DNA of 64,000 nt from Stomoxys calcitrans. Its lineage: Eukaryota > Arthropoda > Insecta > Diptera > Muscidae. This document shows, in pieces, positions 20,697 to 32,740 of the stretch. Made by a program: the position numbers and the translations under genes. Every line of letters begins with the position of its first letter. Position 1 is the stretch's first letter. The notes beneath the pieces were generated by a model. It did no database searches, was not told where the DNA came from, and saw only the letters and a program-made list of their open reading frames with translations. The stretch spans positions 46,248,826-46,312,825 of the forward strand of contig NC_081554.1 in assembly GCF_963082655.1 (NCBI RefSeq), read 5' to 3'.

Positions 20697-22735
20697 GTTA
20701 GGACGCATAGTTTAGGAAATACAGCCATAGTTTAGGAGATACAGTTTTCATATTGAAAATTCGACTTGGATGGAACTTCTAACAATTTTTGAAGGAGTCG
20801 CAAATTAAAGCCCATTTCCCTCTAGGACTCATAGTTTTGGAGATACAGTTATTTTAAAGTTTTCGTACTGAAATTTCGATTTTGGATGGATTTTCGAATA
20901 AATATTGAATTTTCGATGGAGTCACGAATTTAAAGCCCATTTCCCTCTAGGACGCATAGTTTAGGAGATACAGACATTTCGATTTTAAATGGATTTTCCA
21001 AAAAATTTGAAATTTTTGTTGGAGTCACGATTTCCCTCTAGGATGCATAGTTTAGGAGATACAGCCATTTTAAAGTTTTCATACTGAAATTTCGATTTCG
21101 AATAGGTTTTTGAATAAATTTTGAATTTTCGATGGAGTCACGAATTAGGACCCATTTCCATGTAGGACGCGTAGTTTAGGAGATACAGCCATTTTAAAGT
21201 TTTCATACTCAAATTTAAATTTTGGATAGATTTTTGAATAAATTTTGAATTTTCGATGGAGTCACGAATTAAGGCCCATTTCCCTCTAGGACGCATAGTT
21301 TAGGAGATACAGCCATTTTAAAGTTTTCATACTGAAATTGCGATTTTGGATGGATTTTCGAATAAATTTTGAATTTTCGATGGAGTCACGAATTAAGGCC
21401 CATTTCCCTCTAGGACGCATAGTTTAAGAGATACCTTCATTTTAATGTTTTCATACTGAAATTTCGATTTTGGATGGATTTGCGAAAAAATTTTGAATTT
21501 TCGATGGAGTCACGAATTAAGGCCCATTTCCTTCTAGGACGCATAGTTTAGGAGATACAGCCATTTTAAAGTTTTCATACTAAAATTTCGATTTTGGATG
21601 GATTTTCGAATAAATGTTGAATTTTCGATGGAGTCACGAATTAAGGCCCATTTCCCTCTAGGACGCATAGTTTAGGAGATACAGCCATTTTAAAGTTTTC
21701 ATACTGAAATTTCGATTTTGGATGGATTTTCGAATAAATTTTGAATTTTCGATGGAGTCACGAATTAAGGCCCATTTCCCCCTAGGATGCATAGTTTAGG
21801 AGATACAGCCATTATAAAGTTTTAATGCTGAAATTTCGATTTTGGATGGATTTTCGAATAAATTTTGAATTTTCGATGGAAATTTCTGAAATTTAGATTT
21901 TGGATGGATTTTCGAATATATTTTGAATTTTCGATGGAGTTACGAATTAAGGCCCATTTCCCTCTAGGACGCATAGTTTAAGAGATACCTTCATTTTAAT
22001 GTTTTCAAAATGAAATTTCGATTTTGGATGGATTTGCGAAAAAATTTTGAATTTTCGATGGAGTCACGAATTAAGGCCCATTTCCCTTTAGGACGCATAG
22101 TTTACGAGATACAGCCATTTTAAAGTTTATATACTGAAATTTCGATTAAGGATGGATTTTCGAAAAAATTTTTTGATTTTCGAACGAGTCACGAATTAAG
22201 GCCCATTTCCCTTTAGGACGCATAGTTTAGGAGATACAGCCATTTTAAAGTTTATATACTCAAATTTCGATTTTGGATGGATTTTCGAATAAATTGTGAA
22301 TTTTCGATGGAGTCACGAATTAAAGCCCATTTCCCCATAGAACGCATAGTTTAGGAGATACAGCCATTTTAGAGATTTCACACTGAAATTTCGATTTTGG
22401 ATGGATTTTCGAAAAAATTTTGAATTTTTGAAGGAGTCACGAATTAAGGCCCATTTCCCTCTAGGACGCATAGTTTAGGAGATACAGCAATTTTAAAGTT
22501 TTCACACCGAAATTTCGACTTTGGATGGATTTTCGATGGAGTCACGAATTAAGGCCCATTTTTCTCTAGGACGCATAGTTTAGAAGATACAGCCATTTTA
22601 AAGTTTTCAAACTGAAATTTCGATTTTGGATAGATGTTCGATATAATTTTGAATTTTCGATGGAAATTTCGATTTTGGATGGATTTTCAAATAAATGATG
22701 AATTTTCGATGGATTTTTGAAGTTTTTCCTTTCCC
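20697..22735 (+). repeat. 124-bp satellite array, about 16 units
   Basis: The consensus unit contains GGAGTCACGAATTAAGGCCC, ATTTCCCTCTAGGACGCATA, GTTTAGGAGATACAGCCATT, TTAAAGTTTTCATACTGAAA and TTTCGATTTTGGATGGATTT. GTCACGAATT at 21261 and 21385 fixes the period at 124 bp. The first two units are spaced irregularly. A variant unit with AGTTTAAGAGATACCTTCAT occurs at 21421 and again at 21975, suggesting a block duplication. Units near 21870 and 22640 are truncated to the TTTCGATTTTGGATGG half. The edges decay gradually. Minus-strand open frames here are by-products. Confidence 0.95.
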
Positions 22736-24150
22736 TGTAAAAAAGTTCCAAAGAGATGAAATCACTGGGCCTAATTGAACTCACCTTTAAAGAGGGAAAA
22801 GTTCTATTGTAATACAAGTTGTTATCAATTGTTTTTACACAATGAAGATTTGTTAAATGGAGTCCCATGCTTCGCTTATTATCTCTTTCGCAATGAAAAT
22901 TTAATAAAAAAAAACATTCAACGCTTCCCATAATAAAAATGCAAGAAATTTAGATTTTTGGCAATCAGGGAATTGAGTTTTTTCCATTTATTTTCAGCAC
23001 AGCTAATGTCTTCGAAAAAGAAAAGAATATAAAAAAAAATAATTGCAATTTGGGTCCACACTTTTGGTGTCGCTTTTTAACTATCGCAAAATGAAGTCAA
23101 AAGTGCATTCATCTATTGTTGTTAGTTGCCATTGTGCTGGAGCTGAATAACCTCTAGACTTTTACTCTGGCATTTTAATCCTTAGAAATACTTGAAATGT
23201 CACAATAAGCTCCGACGCTAACCTATTTAGTAGCAAGGCGGTAGGCGAAAGGGAGGCCATGGCTATGGTGCCAATGTATACGTACTTGATCGTCACAGCC
23301 AAGTAGCCAGCTATTCATGGAAGAGTATTAAAACTTCTGACAAATATATGAAAAGGCGGCAACTTAGGAATGCCAATTATGAATTGAAAGTAAGGTGGGA
23401 GTTATTTTAGCTCATGAACCTATTCAAAGATGTTAAAACAAATTTTTAGAATGAAAAAAATATATTTTCTAGTGAATTTAAATGTGTTGCCGTTTAAGCA
23501 TTGAGGCAATAACATGAGTGTTTATGAAATGCCTTTGCGATTCGATGCTTATATGTAAAAGTTGTCTTATGAAATATTTACCGCACTATTTCATTGTAGT
23601 TCAGATTGGTTAGAAAATATGCGATATGAAATACCAACCAAATCAGCTCATACATATCAATACATACAACATTTCCCCAGAAGATCCTTAGTTGACTTCT
23701 CTGTTCTCGAGTTGTTGACAAGTGTATCAGGAGTATAACGGATAGAATAGACAAAAGTGTCCAGCACTGAATACGAATACAATAGACAGCGGCAACAATG
23801 AAAGAAATTCCCAAGCGCTGTCGTTTTCAATTATTAATATGTAAAGTAATCCATTGTGTATTTTCAAATGTCTTATCTCGATACCGTCTATTCCTCGCAT
23901 TTCCATTGTGTGCTCTCGTTCAGATTTCATTTGTCCAAGCATTTGTTTGAATCTAAATGGTTTAAATTCATTTCTCCTAATAAAGGATAGCATCAAAATA
24001 ATTGAATCAAAAATAAAATTAAGCAGGGACTAAAAGGATAATTTTAGTAAATTTATTTTAATTGAAAGACAATTGTGTAAAATTATTACATTTCATTATT
24101 CCCTCCATCATAGGATGAAAGGATAAAAATAAAATAATAAACTCATCGAA
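22736..24150. other. no gene seen
   Basis: The DNA is AT-rich, with homopolymer A runs (22907, 23030). Short minus-strand open frames at 23578-23996 have no recognised motif. Confidence 0.5.
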
Positions 24151-24159
24151 CTACTGGTT

Positions 24160-24550
24160 TTAGATCCCATAAAGTATATGCATATACTTGATCATCGTCA
24201 TGATATTTTAAATCAATCTAGCCATGTCCGTCCATCTGTCTGCCTGTGAAATGCACGCTAACTTTCGAAGGAGTAAAGCTAAGCGCTTGAAATTTTGCAC
24301 AGTCGGTTGGGATTGTAAATGGGCCATATTGGTCTATATTTAGGTATGGCTCCCTTATAATCCGATCTACCTTTTACACTTCTTGAGGACGTTATTCATA
24401 ACAAAACGCAATGTGCAAAGTTCAGCTAAATCGGATAGGATTTTCCCCTTCTAGAGTCTCAAGAAGTAAAATCGGGAGATCGGTTTATAGGGCAGCTATA
24501 TCAGAATTTAAATGGATTCAGGCCGTGCTTGGCACGGTTATTGGAGATGG
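24160..24550 (-). mobile_element. A-family tail (minus) joined to A-type unit (plus)
   Basis: 24165-24380 is the reversed A tail (ACTTGATCATCGTCATGATA, GTCCGTCCATCTGTCTGCC, CACGCTAACTTTCGAAGGAG, GATTGTAAATGGGCCATATT). Near 24380 the orientation flips, and 24385-24550 is a plus-strand A unit (TTCAGCTAAATCGGATAGGA, CTCAAGAAGTAAAATCGGGA). It is a rearranged relic without ends. Confidence 0.7.
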
Positions 24551-25180
24551 CATACGACTGGACTTGACCTAGGGGTCTCAATATTAAAATAGAAAAGACC
24601 GAAATCTGCTCGTTCACGGCCAATTTGACACACCACGTTTCCTAAATAGAACGATTCGGTATCTGACAAGGTCAAACACTTAGGAGTGATCTTGGATAGA
24701 AAACTGAATTGGAAGTGTCATATTCAGGAGCGTACGTAGAAGGCTTACAGGTGTTGGACATTATGCAGATGGGCCGTAGGCTCCAAATGAGGTCTGAATA
24801 CGAGGATAGTCCACTGGCTCTACAGGAGCGTGAATAGACCAATACCGACTTACGCCCCAGTAGTTTGGTGGACAGCGATGGAGAAAAAGTGCAACATAAG
24901 GATATGCAACAGGTTCAGAGAACAAGTTGTCTTGCCAAAAGCGGAGCCAAGACTATTCTAGATATCCAATATTCAAACTAGGGCACGGAGACTATTCTAG
25001 GTATCCAATATTCATACTAGGGCACTGGAGACTATTCTAGATATTCAATATTCATAGACATACAGATTCAGTGTGAGGCAGCCGCCATTGCGGCTATGAG
25101 ACTTAAGGCAATGGGAAAATGGATTGAGGAAGGGAGCAGCTTATATCATCGCGGTATAATCGAGGCGACGTGTCCTTGTT
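24551..25180 (+). pseudogene. RH LINE copy 3: RT C-terminal part
   Basis: This is the plus-strand counterpart of 6090-6741: ACTGGACTTGACCTAGGGGT (R-G-L-N-I-K region), a K-T-E-I-C-S-F-T run, the KxLGVILD-like segment, VHWLYRSVN in a shifted frame, GTTTGGTGGACAGCGATGGA and ATAAGGATATGCAACAGG. A short sequence (GGAGACTATTCTAG-TATCCAATATTCAT) is repeated three times at 24950-25060 in place of the normal MRTTPT region. It ends in the E-A-A-A-I-A-A-M-R-L-K-A-M-G segment near 25110. It carries multiple stops. Confidence 0.8.
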
Positions 25181-25185
25181 CGTTA

Positions 25186-26120
25186 GGCTGCATTGAGTCT
25201 ATCGTCCCTGCAATGCCTGATGTTCCAATATTACGATCTTTGCCTATGCTAGTCTAAATGTGCTTCTTGGGAGTAGGTTATGGCCTCATCGTCGGCTCAC
25301 TGCGTGTTAAGCGAAATTGAGTTCTCTGTCACTGCACTCCTGTATGTTTCAGCATTAGGATATTTGTTCATCCTAGCTTTCCTGATCTCGAAAAAGTCGT
25401 TGATGGTTCCGTCATCGGGTCACTTTTCGTTAGGCTGTGTTGGTCCTCTCGCCTCTGCACTGTCTGTTGTTTTAGTATTAGAATCTTGGCTTATCCTAGT
25501 CTTCCCAATATAGAGAGAGAGTCGGTGATTGTCTCGTCGTTAGCCCCCTGTTTGTTAGACGGTATTGCGTGTCCTGCCACTGCACCGCTTGAGGGCTCAA
25601 TATGAGGATATTTGCCCATCCTTGTCTTCTCAATCTTGGAAAAGACGGCCATGCCCCGTAGTACGCCATGCCATTAGTCTTAGCCAAACTTGTCAAGGAG
25701 TCTTGAATAATGCCCACCATAAGGGAAATTCCTTCCTCTTTCTTCTCCCTGTGGGAAACCTCTCATTTCCCCACTACCAAATCTTGGTTTTGCTTGTTTA
25801 AGACTTCCATCATGCGTTCCGTCGCGATTTTGCCGCCCACATCCTTTATGAAGACCCTCGCCTTTGTGAGCTGTGGGATGTTGAGCTTTGTGCCCCAGGG
25901 AGTGTGGATACTTCCAACGTACAACGTACATTCCGCTAAACAAACCGCAGCGTTAAGATATCCCCTCTATACTTGCAAACCATTATTCGTATGGGTGGAC
26001 TCCTTTCAGAGTTCAACACATGTTCGATAACCCGTTGGTTTACCAAATGCCTCACCTGGGACCGACAAGCTGGTGGAATCCTAACGAATGCACAGCCGAT
26101 ATCGATGACTGCATAAGTCA
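25186..26120 (-). pseudogene. gag-like ORF relic with four ~41-residue repeats
   Basis: The minus strand reads through several frames from T-Y-A-V-I-D-I-G near 26115 (V-N-Q-R-V-I-E-H-V-L, RIMVCKYRGDILTLRF) to a repeat region at 25670-25190. There, a unit of about 124 bp recurs four times (starts near 25193, 25306, 25429, 25554). One copy reads DDGTINDFFEIRKARMNKYP, N-A-E-T-Y-R-S-A-V. The others keep the spacing but differ. It could be ORF1 of an RH-type LINE, since it abuts an RH copy, but the orientation is opposite and I do not recognise a domain. It has several stops. Confidence 0.45.
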
Positions 26121-26269
26121 TCTTACCCCTGTTGTGCTTCCTTGCTACTCCGGCTTAAGAGGGTGGCTGGTGTGGTAATACGTTAAGCGATTCTCTCGAC
26201 ATTTGTCTAGAAGGACTCTCTTATGGCTTTCGATATTACAGATGAGGTTAAAAGAAATCGGTATTATAT

Positions 26270-26536
26270 ACTAAATTTCCCATTAATACTCCGTTAAGGA
26301 ACAGGGGATACTTCTCTCATATCAAAGAGTACTTCCGTTTAAAGCTCAATGGTAGGGTCCTCCTTCTTCATACCAAGTTCAAATGACGTGCTACAAGCGA
26401 CACCACTTGGCAGTAAAGTTAACAAATGTGGCCAGCATTAGTGGGGGGACAATTTTTGTGATTTGCACGCCGGCATTTGAACCTAGGTATTTGGCGCCAT
26501 AAACGGACATGCTAACCTCTGCGCCACGGTGGTCCC
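26270..26536 (-). repeat. tRNA-derived SINE, near full length, old
   Basis: In reverse it reads from the tail (TAAGGAACAGGGGATACTTC), through a degraded body, to a head with GGCATTTGAACCTAGGTATT (B box with two changes) and GGACATGCTAACCTCTGCGC, CACGGTGG. Divergence from 7684-8023 is high. It sits beside old C-type sequence. Confidence 0.8.
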
Positions 26537-26586
26537 CAGATTTTGCTCCCATTTATGTGCATGTATTACCCGATTTTCACTTTTAA
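26537..26586 (-). repeat. old C-type unit, left part, split by piggyBac
   Basis: TTTTGCTCCCATTTATGTGC and ACCCGATTTTCACTTTTAA resemble C-family units in reverse. The same sequence type continues after the piggyBac at 29105. Confidence 0.5.
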
Positions 26587-29100
26587 CCCTCCGATGAGTG
26601 ACAGTTCTGAACTTCACAGCCGTGTGAAAAGGTCCCTACGGACTTTTTTGTAAATCATGTTTGTTTTCATATAAATTTTTTTTTGATTTTTTGTTTTGTT
26701 TTTATTGTTTATAACTAAATTCTACATACAAAAATAATTTTTTGAATTTTTTTATTATTTTTTATTTTTTTTTTTGCTTGAATTTTCTTAAGACTATTAT
26801 AAAAAAATTTAAAAATTATTGTTGTTGAGCGTGTACTTCTTGTCCCCTGCCCTGTGCGCAAGTGTTGCAGCGATGTAAAAGTGTGCTATGTTCTCCGCAA
26901 ACAGCGTTGCCACAGCCGAAGCAGTATGGCCGCGTTTTCCGCTGCCGCCCGTACTCAGAACGGCAAAGCCTACATGACGGTCTACTTGACCTAGCCGCAA
27001 AAAAAAAAACAAATAAATATATATTCTATTCTAGAATTTGAAGATGTTTTCTTACCCAGACATCGAATGCTTCCATCGCATTGCGTATTCTTGGATAGGA
27101 GGTTATATGGTTGTTCAGGGCACGTTCTTCGATATTTGGTGTGGCCAATTGTTTCGTTAGCAGTAACAAGAACGACCGCCGTCTGTCATTCCTTCGTATA
27201 GGCTTCATTTCGTTGTAAATCGTAAAAGCAGCCAATGCAGCGACGTCCAGCATATTATAAAACAGGGCCAACGGCCATCGTTGTGTTGCTCTTTTGCAGC
27301 TGTAAGTGCCTAGCATTTGATCCATGGTATCAACGCCGCATTTGTTGGCGATATAATCTAATATGGCATAGGGCATCCGCTTCTCGGTTTGCTCGTCAAC
27401 GAGGCAGGTGTAGTGCATTGTGGAGAGCACGTTCACCACTTTATTTTTTTTCGGCACGTATGAGCATAACGATATATCCCCCTCGTTGAACCCAAATAAT
27501 GTACTATTGATGGTGCGCTTCGGGTTCTTCTTGAACTCCTGTGGAATGAATGTTTGAATGTTGTAGCGCACTGTACCAACATATGCGGTCTTCCTCCTCA
27601 ACAAAATACGCGCCAAGTCAAGAGTGGTAAAGAAATTATCCACGTATATAGTACGGCCAGCATCTAAATATTTTTCCACAAGATCCAGCACTAGGTTCTG
27701 CCCTTGGTTTATCTCCCGTTGTTGGTTTGGCAGTTTTCCAGTATATATCATTCCCTTCACAGGATAATAACTCTGTGAGTCGCATAACCACCATACTTTT
27801 AAACCATACTTAGCTGACTTTGACGGAATATATTGTGTGAAGCGGGTGCTGTTAGTGCTTCATGAGGAGTATAAGCTGCTGCCAAGTTATGTTGCAACAT
27901 TTCCCAAATGTCGTCAATAGCCGCAGTTTTGCTGTTGATGAGTCGCTGTTGTCGAGTGTTTCCATTGTCGAATCAAATAAATTGCTTTATACACATGAAG
28001 CGATCGTACGACAGCGCAGCTTTGTATATTGGGCAACGCGTCGCGTCCCATAATTCCATAGCTGGTTCATGGTTTGATCTTGTGAGTCCAGCATACAAAA
28101 GAATAGCTACAAAGGCGTCAAACTATTTCACTGTCACTGGTTTCCACTCCTTTTTCTTCGTGGGATTCGCCAAATTCCATGCAGCTGTAACCTCCCTGTC
28201 TTTACGATTTGTTTCACGTAGCACTAAGTGTATTATTTCCTCTGTCATGATTGAACGCATTATTGTATAGGGGTCGTGTTTATTTCCTGTTGGCCTTGGT
28301 TTCTTTCTTCTGAAGTCGACCACGTTATGATAACGAGTGCGTGATGTTGGTGGTGCTTTTTTACTCCATTGGATGCCATCTTTACCAATGTAGTAACTTT
28401 CATTCGTTTCCTGTCCATCATTTTCATCATCGTCCTCTTCATCATTGTCGTCATCAGTATCTTCATTTAGCTCGACGTATCCTTCAGTTTCGGCATCTGA
28501 CTCTGCAGCATGTTGGTATGTGCGATCTTCATCATCCTCAACTTCATAATTGTCAATTGCAGCAATATCAATTTCTTCATCCATAAAATCAGCAAATCTA
28601 CTATCAGCTGCACGCCTTTCATCCGCAGTCATTTGCTGGTAACGTGTACTACGGCGTACAACAATTTCAGCAACGTCCAAATTACTTGCATCTGCCATAT
28701 TCGAATATGTATTTTTGTTCTTAGAATTATTTCTTAGATTTTTTTGTTTTTTTCATCATCCCTAATGTCTTTGAGTTTAGGTCTTTGTGTTCACAACAAG
28801 TAAATTATGTGTTGAATCAATAAAAAAATTGTAATGATGCCCAAAAGCGTGCATTTATTAGTGAAATTCAGTACAAGGTCCATACGGACCTATTCACGCG
28901 TCCGCGTACTATTCTCACTAAAACCTTAATAACTCCTAAAGTAATGATCTGATCGGCTTGATTTTTTTCCAAAAGACGCGCAACAAAATACTCTTGGAAT
29001 AAAGAGTAACTTTGGCGGTGGGTTGTAGTGGCCGAAGTAGGAGTAATTTCAGTTTGAAAAGGCAAAAAGGTCCCTAGGGACCTTCTCACTCATCGGAGGG
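26587..29100 (-). mobile_element. piggyBac-type transposon, complete ends and TTAA duplication
   Basis: The termini are CCCTCCGATGAGTGA at 26587 and TCACTCATCGGAGGG ending at 29100, a perfect 15-bp inverted repeat. TTAA lies on both sides (26583-26586 and 29101-29104), the piggyBac signature. Subterminal AAGGTCCCTA-CGGAC / GGTCCCTAGGGACC motifs are also inverted. At 2514 bp it is a full-size copy. It landed in an old C-type repeat. The transposase inside is broken. Confidence 0.97.
26815..28698 (-). pseudogene. piggyBac transposase, inactivated
   Basis: The start M-A-D-A-S-N-L at 28698 leads into an acidic N-terminus (EDDDENDG and similar) and an RTRYHNVVDFRRKKPRP segment. A stop after W-K-P-V-T-V-K (28123) and a TGA in K-Q-F-I-stop-F-D-N interrupt the middle. 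At about 27846 a deletion joins H-E-A-L-T-A to the R-F-T-Q-Y-I-P region and removes the D-E-x-L…F-R-G-R block that carries the first catalytic Asp. The second (Y-V-D-N-F-F-T-T) and third (GVDTMDQM) Asp remain in a 244-codon open stretch ending at 27026. After a TAG, about 20 codons on in the same frame, a Cys-rich domain follows (CRLC, CFGCGNAVCGEH, CNTC). Confidence 0.93.
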
Positions 29101-29104
29101 TTAA

Positions 29105-29530
29105 AGCCTTTAATAGCGAATTTCCTAACAGATTTTCCAAAAATGTTGCCCAATGTCTCCTTTTATAACTTTTACCATGTGTAGCGATTTTGGTCAAGAT
29201 CTTTTCAGAATTGGATATAGCTGCCATACATATTTTCGTCCAATTTTGACTAATAATGCAGTTATTTCTTTATTTGTTACCCCATCCTTGCGAAATTTAG
29301 AACTAAGGTTTCTTTGATGACTATTCAGACCACTGGAGGATTAGAAAGAAATCCCAATAGATTGCGGTATAGCTCCCATATATATAATCCGATTTTCACT
29401 TTAAGGATCTTTTTATACACATTTATCAATCGATCTTTAAAAATGTTGCACGCTATTTCCTCTATGACTCACACAATATAAACGTACAAATTTTGGTCGT
29501 AGTTCTTCATTTCAAATTTAAACAAATTTT
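29105..29530 (-). repeat. old C-type repeat units
   Basis: Motifs such as ATATAGCTGCCATACATATT, GTCCAATTTTGACTAATAAT and TATAGCTCCCATATATATAA are reversed C-family units, strongly diverged, in about two and a half copies. They continue from 26537-26586 across the piggyBac. Confidence 0.65.
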
Positions 29531-30953
29531 AATTGCGACGATTTAGCCTGCGCACAATACGTGACGTACGGTATTACATGGGCTTTGGCCCGACTTGTGT
29601 TTAGTTTCGCATATTAATTATGGTGTAAGCTATCAAAAATCTGTGTCTGACTTGAGTTCATCTGCACTTGTTTATTGCAGTATATGAATTTCTCTCAACT
29701 ACATTTAAAGTCTGAAAAGCCTGTCGGCTCCCGAATGTCTTCTAGTTTTCACTTCGACTAACAGTAAATAAAATGGTTAATGAAACATCTAATCAATTTG
29801 GATAATTAATATTGACAAAATGTCAAAGGCTATAATTATGCTAACAATTAATGAACGACACAACAACTTTCTGACCATTGAAATGTTCTCATCATGTACA
29901 ATATCTATAATTTGGCTACTTCAGAGGGGGGCATGTGAGCGGAGTCCGTTTTGGGGAATTTGATTGAAAAGTAACATCTACTAATTAACTTCAATACAAA
30001 CCACTGCAAGCAACTATGAATAATAAAAGCTCCAGCAGTGTGTGGGTAAATTTTAGACAAACGCAGGCCATCCTTGGCAAAACAACAATGTAAATATTCT
30101 ATATTCAAATGGACTGGTAATTAATTACAAATTAAACTACCACAACTCAACTAAGAATCTAGGAAATGGAAAATGAAACAATTTGTAATTGTTGAGTCTT
30201 TGCCATAGCCATAGAATTGCATATCTCCCAGAGGACTTGCTGGCATGTCCTTTTATTCCATTTGTAGCTAATGGCCTAAAAAATAAACACATTTTCATTA
30301 GTCCCAGCAAGGATGTTGTTTTGTTGTGCTTATGTTTGTTTTGTTGTCTGCCACAAATTTTCTCTTCGAGTAATTTAAGCTGGATTAATTTTATTGTTAT
30401 TTTAAGATTAAAATTTATTTGGCAAATCATTTGTCTGTTTGTTTTAAAGCTCCTTTCGTCTGTCGGTTGATGTTTTCATCTTTATTTATTGCTTGTTGTA
30501 GCTTTAAAAGTTTTAGATCATATTAGCTGAGTTAAGACTGACATGACACTAGAGGAAGTCTTCGCAATTGGCTGTAACGAAGTCATTTCGTAAGATTTGG
30601 GTGTTATTTAATGAATGGGACATATGATGGAGCAACTAACGAAACCTAGTTCGACTGAAAAGCTATGGCAAGTTAATGGCAAATAATTCAAGTGTTCTTA
30701 AAAAGACTTTTAATTTGTTGATGTCTTTCGAGCCCACTCCATAAAAATATGGAAAATACATGTTGCCATATAAAAACTGTGATTTCAGATCACGTGTTTG
30801 ATAGAACAATCAGGGTTGGAAGCAATTATAGAAGACATAAATACGACTCAGTCGAATTTTCGCTATCTACCACCATGGCTATATTTCTAATCTTTCCTAC
30901 TTACTTATATGGACATACGGTTTCTTTTATGAGATTCACAAAAAAAACAAAAA
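29531..30953. other. no gene seen; unique-looking DNA
   Basis: The DNA is AT-rich and shows no repeat-family signatures. The open frames (30137-30470 on both strands, 30749-30994) are short and mutually overlapping, and I recognise none. Confidence 0.5.
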
Positions 30954-31577
30954 CAGTAAGGAAGGGCAAAAGTCTGGCGGTGCCGACTGTATAATACCCT
31001 ACACCTACCCTATAAGTACAATGTGGGAGCTGTATCCAATTCTGAATAACTACTGTAATAACTACGGTTCACAAATGACAACATTATTGCAAATTACCCC
31101 AAATCTAACGAGCATATATATGGAAGCTATAACTATACTGCACCGATTTCCATGAAATTAACCAGTAATGTCAGGATTCATAAGAAAATCGTTCCTGCGA
31201 AATTTCGATAGAATCGGGTAACAAATGACCATTTTATTGCATTATTACTGCAAATCGCACAAACATATATATGGGAGCTATATCTAAATCTGAACCGATT
31301 TTTATGAAATTCACCTGTAATGTCGAGTCATAACAAAATCCTTCCTGCAAATCTTCGAGAGAATCCGTTAACTTATGATCATTTTATTGCTGTATTACTG
31401 CAAAGCGGCCGAACATATATATGGGAGCTATATCCGAATCTGAACCAGATTTTTCCAAGTGATTCTAAGTCGATCGCTATATTTATCAATGGGTTTATCT
31501 CTCTTCCTTTTGGGTGTTACAAACTAATTCACTAAGTTATAATACCCTGTACCACAGTAGTGGTGTAGGGTATAAAA
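30954..31577 (+). mobile_element. C-family element, short complete copy
   Basis: The left end is CAGTAAGGAAGGGCAAAAG, a TCTGGCGGTGCCGA hairpin remnant and ATAATACCCTACACC. About two to three units follow (ATATATATGGGAGCTATATC). The right end is TCTAAGTCGATCGCTATATT, then AATACCCTGTACCACAG and GGTGTAGGGTATAAAAA. CCCTACACC/GGTGTAGGG is the subterminal inverted repeat. The GTCY microsatellite region is deleted. An A element follows with no spacer. Confidence 0.9.
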
Positions 31578-32740
31578 ACAAATAAAAGCGTTCTAAGTTC
31601 GGCCGGGCCGAATCTCCGCCATGGATCGCATTTGTCGAGTTCTTTTCCCGGCATCTCTTCTTAGGTAAAAAAAGAAAAGATTTGCTCTTCTATTAGAGCG
31701 ATATCAAGATATGGTCCGGTTCGGACCACAATTAAATTCTATGTTGGAGACCTGTGAAAAATGTCAGCCAATTTGAATAAGAATTGCGCCCTTTAGGGGC
31801 TCAAGAAGTAAAATAGAGAGATCGATTTATATATAAGCTGTATCAGGCTATAGACCGATTCATACACGTATAAAGTAATAAACACGTATGTTGATGGTCA
31901 TGAGAGGATCCGTCGGACAAAATTTCAGGCAAATCGGATAATAATCTCGACTCTAGAGGATCAAGAAGTTCAGATCCCTGATTGGTTTATATAGCAGCTA
32001 TATCAGGTTATGAACCGATTTGAACCTTATGTGGCACTGATGTTGAAAGTCATAATAAAAAACGTTATGCACGATTTCACCCAAATCGGATAGTAATTGC
32101 GCCCTCTAGAAGCTCAAGAAGTCAAGTCCCCAAATCGGTTTATATGACAACTATATCAGGTTATGGACCATTATTTGAACCATAATTGGCACAGTTCTTA
32201 GATATCATAACAAAATACTTCGTGCAAAATTGCGTTCAAATCGGATAAGAAATGCGCCCTCTAAAGGCTCAAGAAGTCAAGACCCAAGATCGGTTTATAT
32301 GGCAGCTATATCAGGTTATGGACCGATTTCAACCATACTTGGCACAGTTGTTGGATATCATTCCAATCGGATAAAAATTGCGCCTTCTAGAGGCTCAAGA
32401 AATCAAGACCCAAGATCGGTTTATATGGCAGATATCAAAACATAGACCGATATGGCCCATTTACAAACCCAACCGACTTACACTAATAAGAAGTATTTGT
32501 GCAAAATTTCAAGCGGCTAGCTTTACTTCTTCGAAAGTTAGCGTGCTTTCGACAGACAGACGGACGGACAGATGGACGGACAGACGGACGGACAGACGGA
32601 CGGACATGGCTAGATCAACATAAAATGTCGCAAAGATCAAGAATATATATACTTTATGGGGTCTCAGACGAATATTTCGAGTAATTACAAACAGAATGAC
32701 GAAATTAGTATACCCCCATCGTATGGTGGAGGGTATAAAA
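31578..32740 (+). mobile_element. A-family element 1
   Basis: It begins ACAAATAAAAGCGTTCTAAG with the TTCGGCC-G-GGCCGAA hairpin. The adjacent TATACCCTCCAC has been deleted, so its left subterminal repeat is lost. The core has about five units (CTCAAGAAGTCAAGACCCAA, GATCGGTTTATATGGCAGCT). A tract of GACGGACA repeats lies at 32557-32607. The right end is GTATGGTGGAGGGTATAAAA. The next A element follows directly. Confidence 0.92.

Noticed and set aside
28260..28586. Overlapping frames rich in Met/His opposite the piggyBac N-terminus
   Set aside because: They are shadows of the acidic D/E-rich N-terminus of the transposase.
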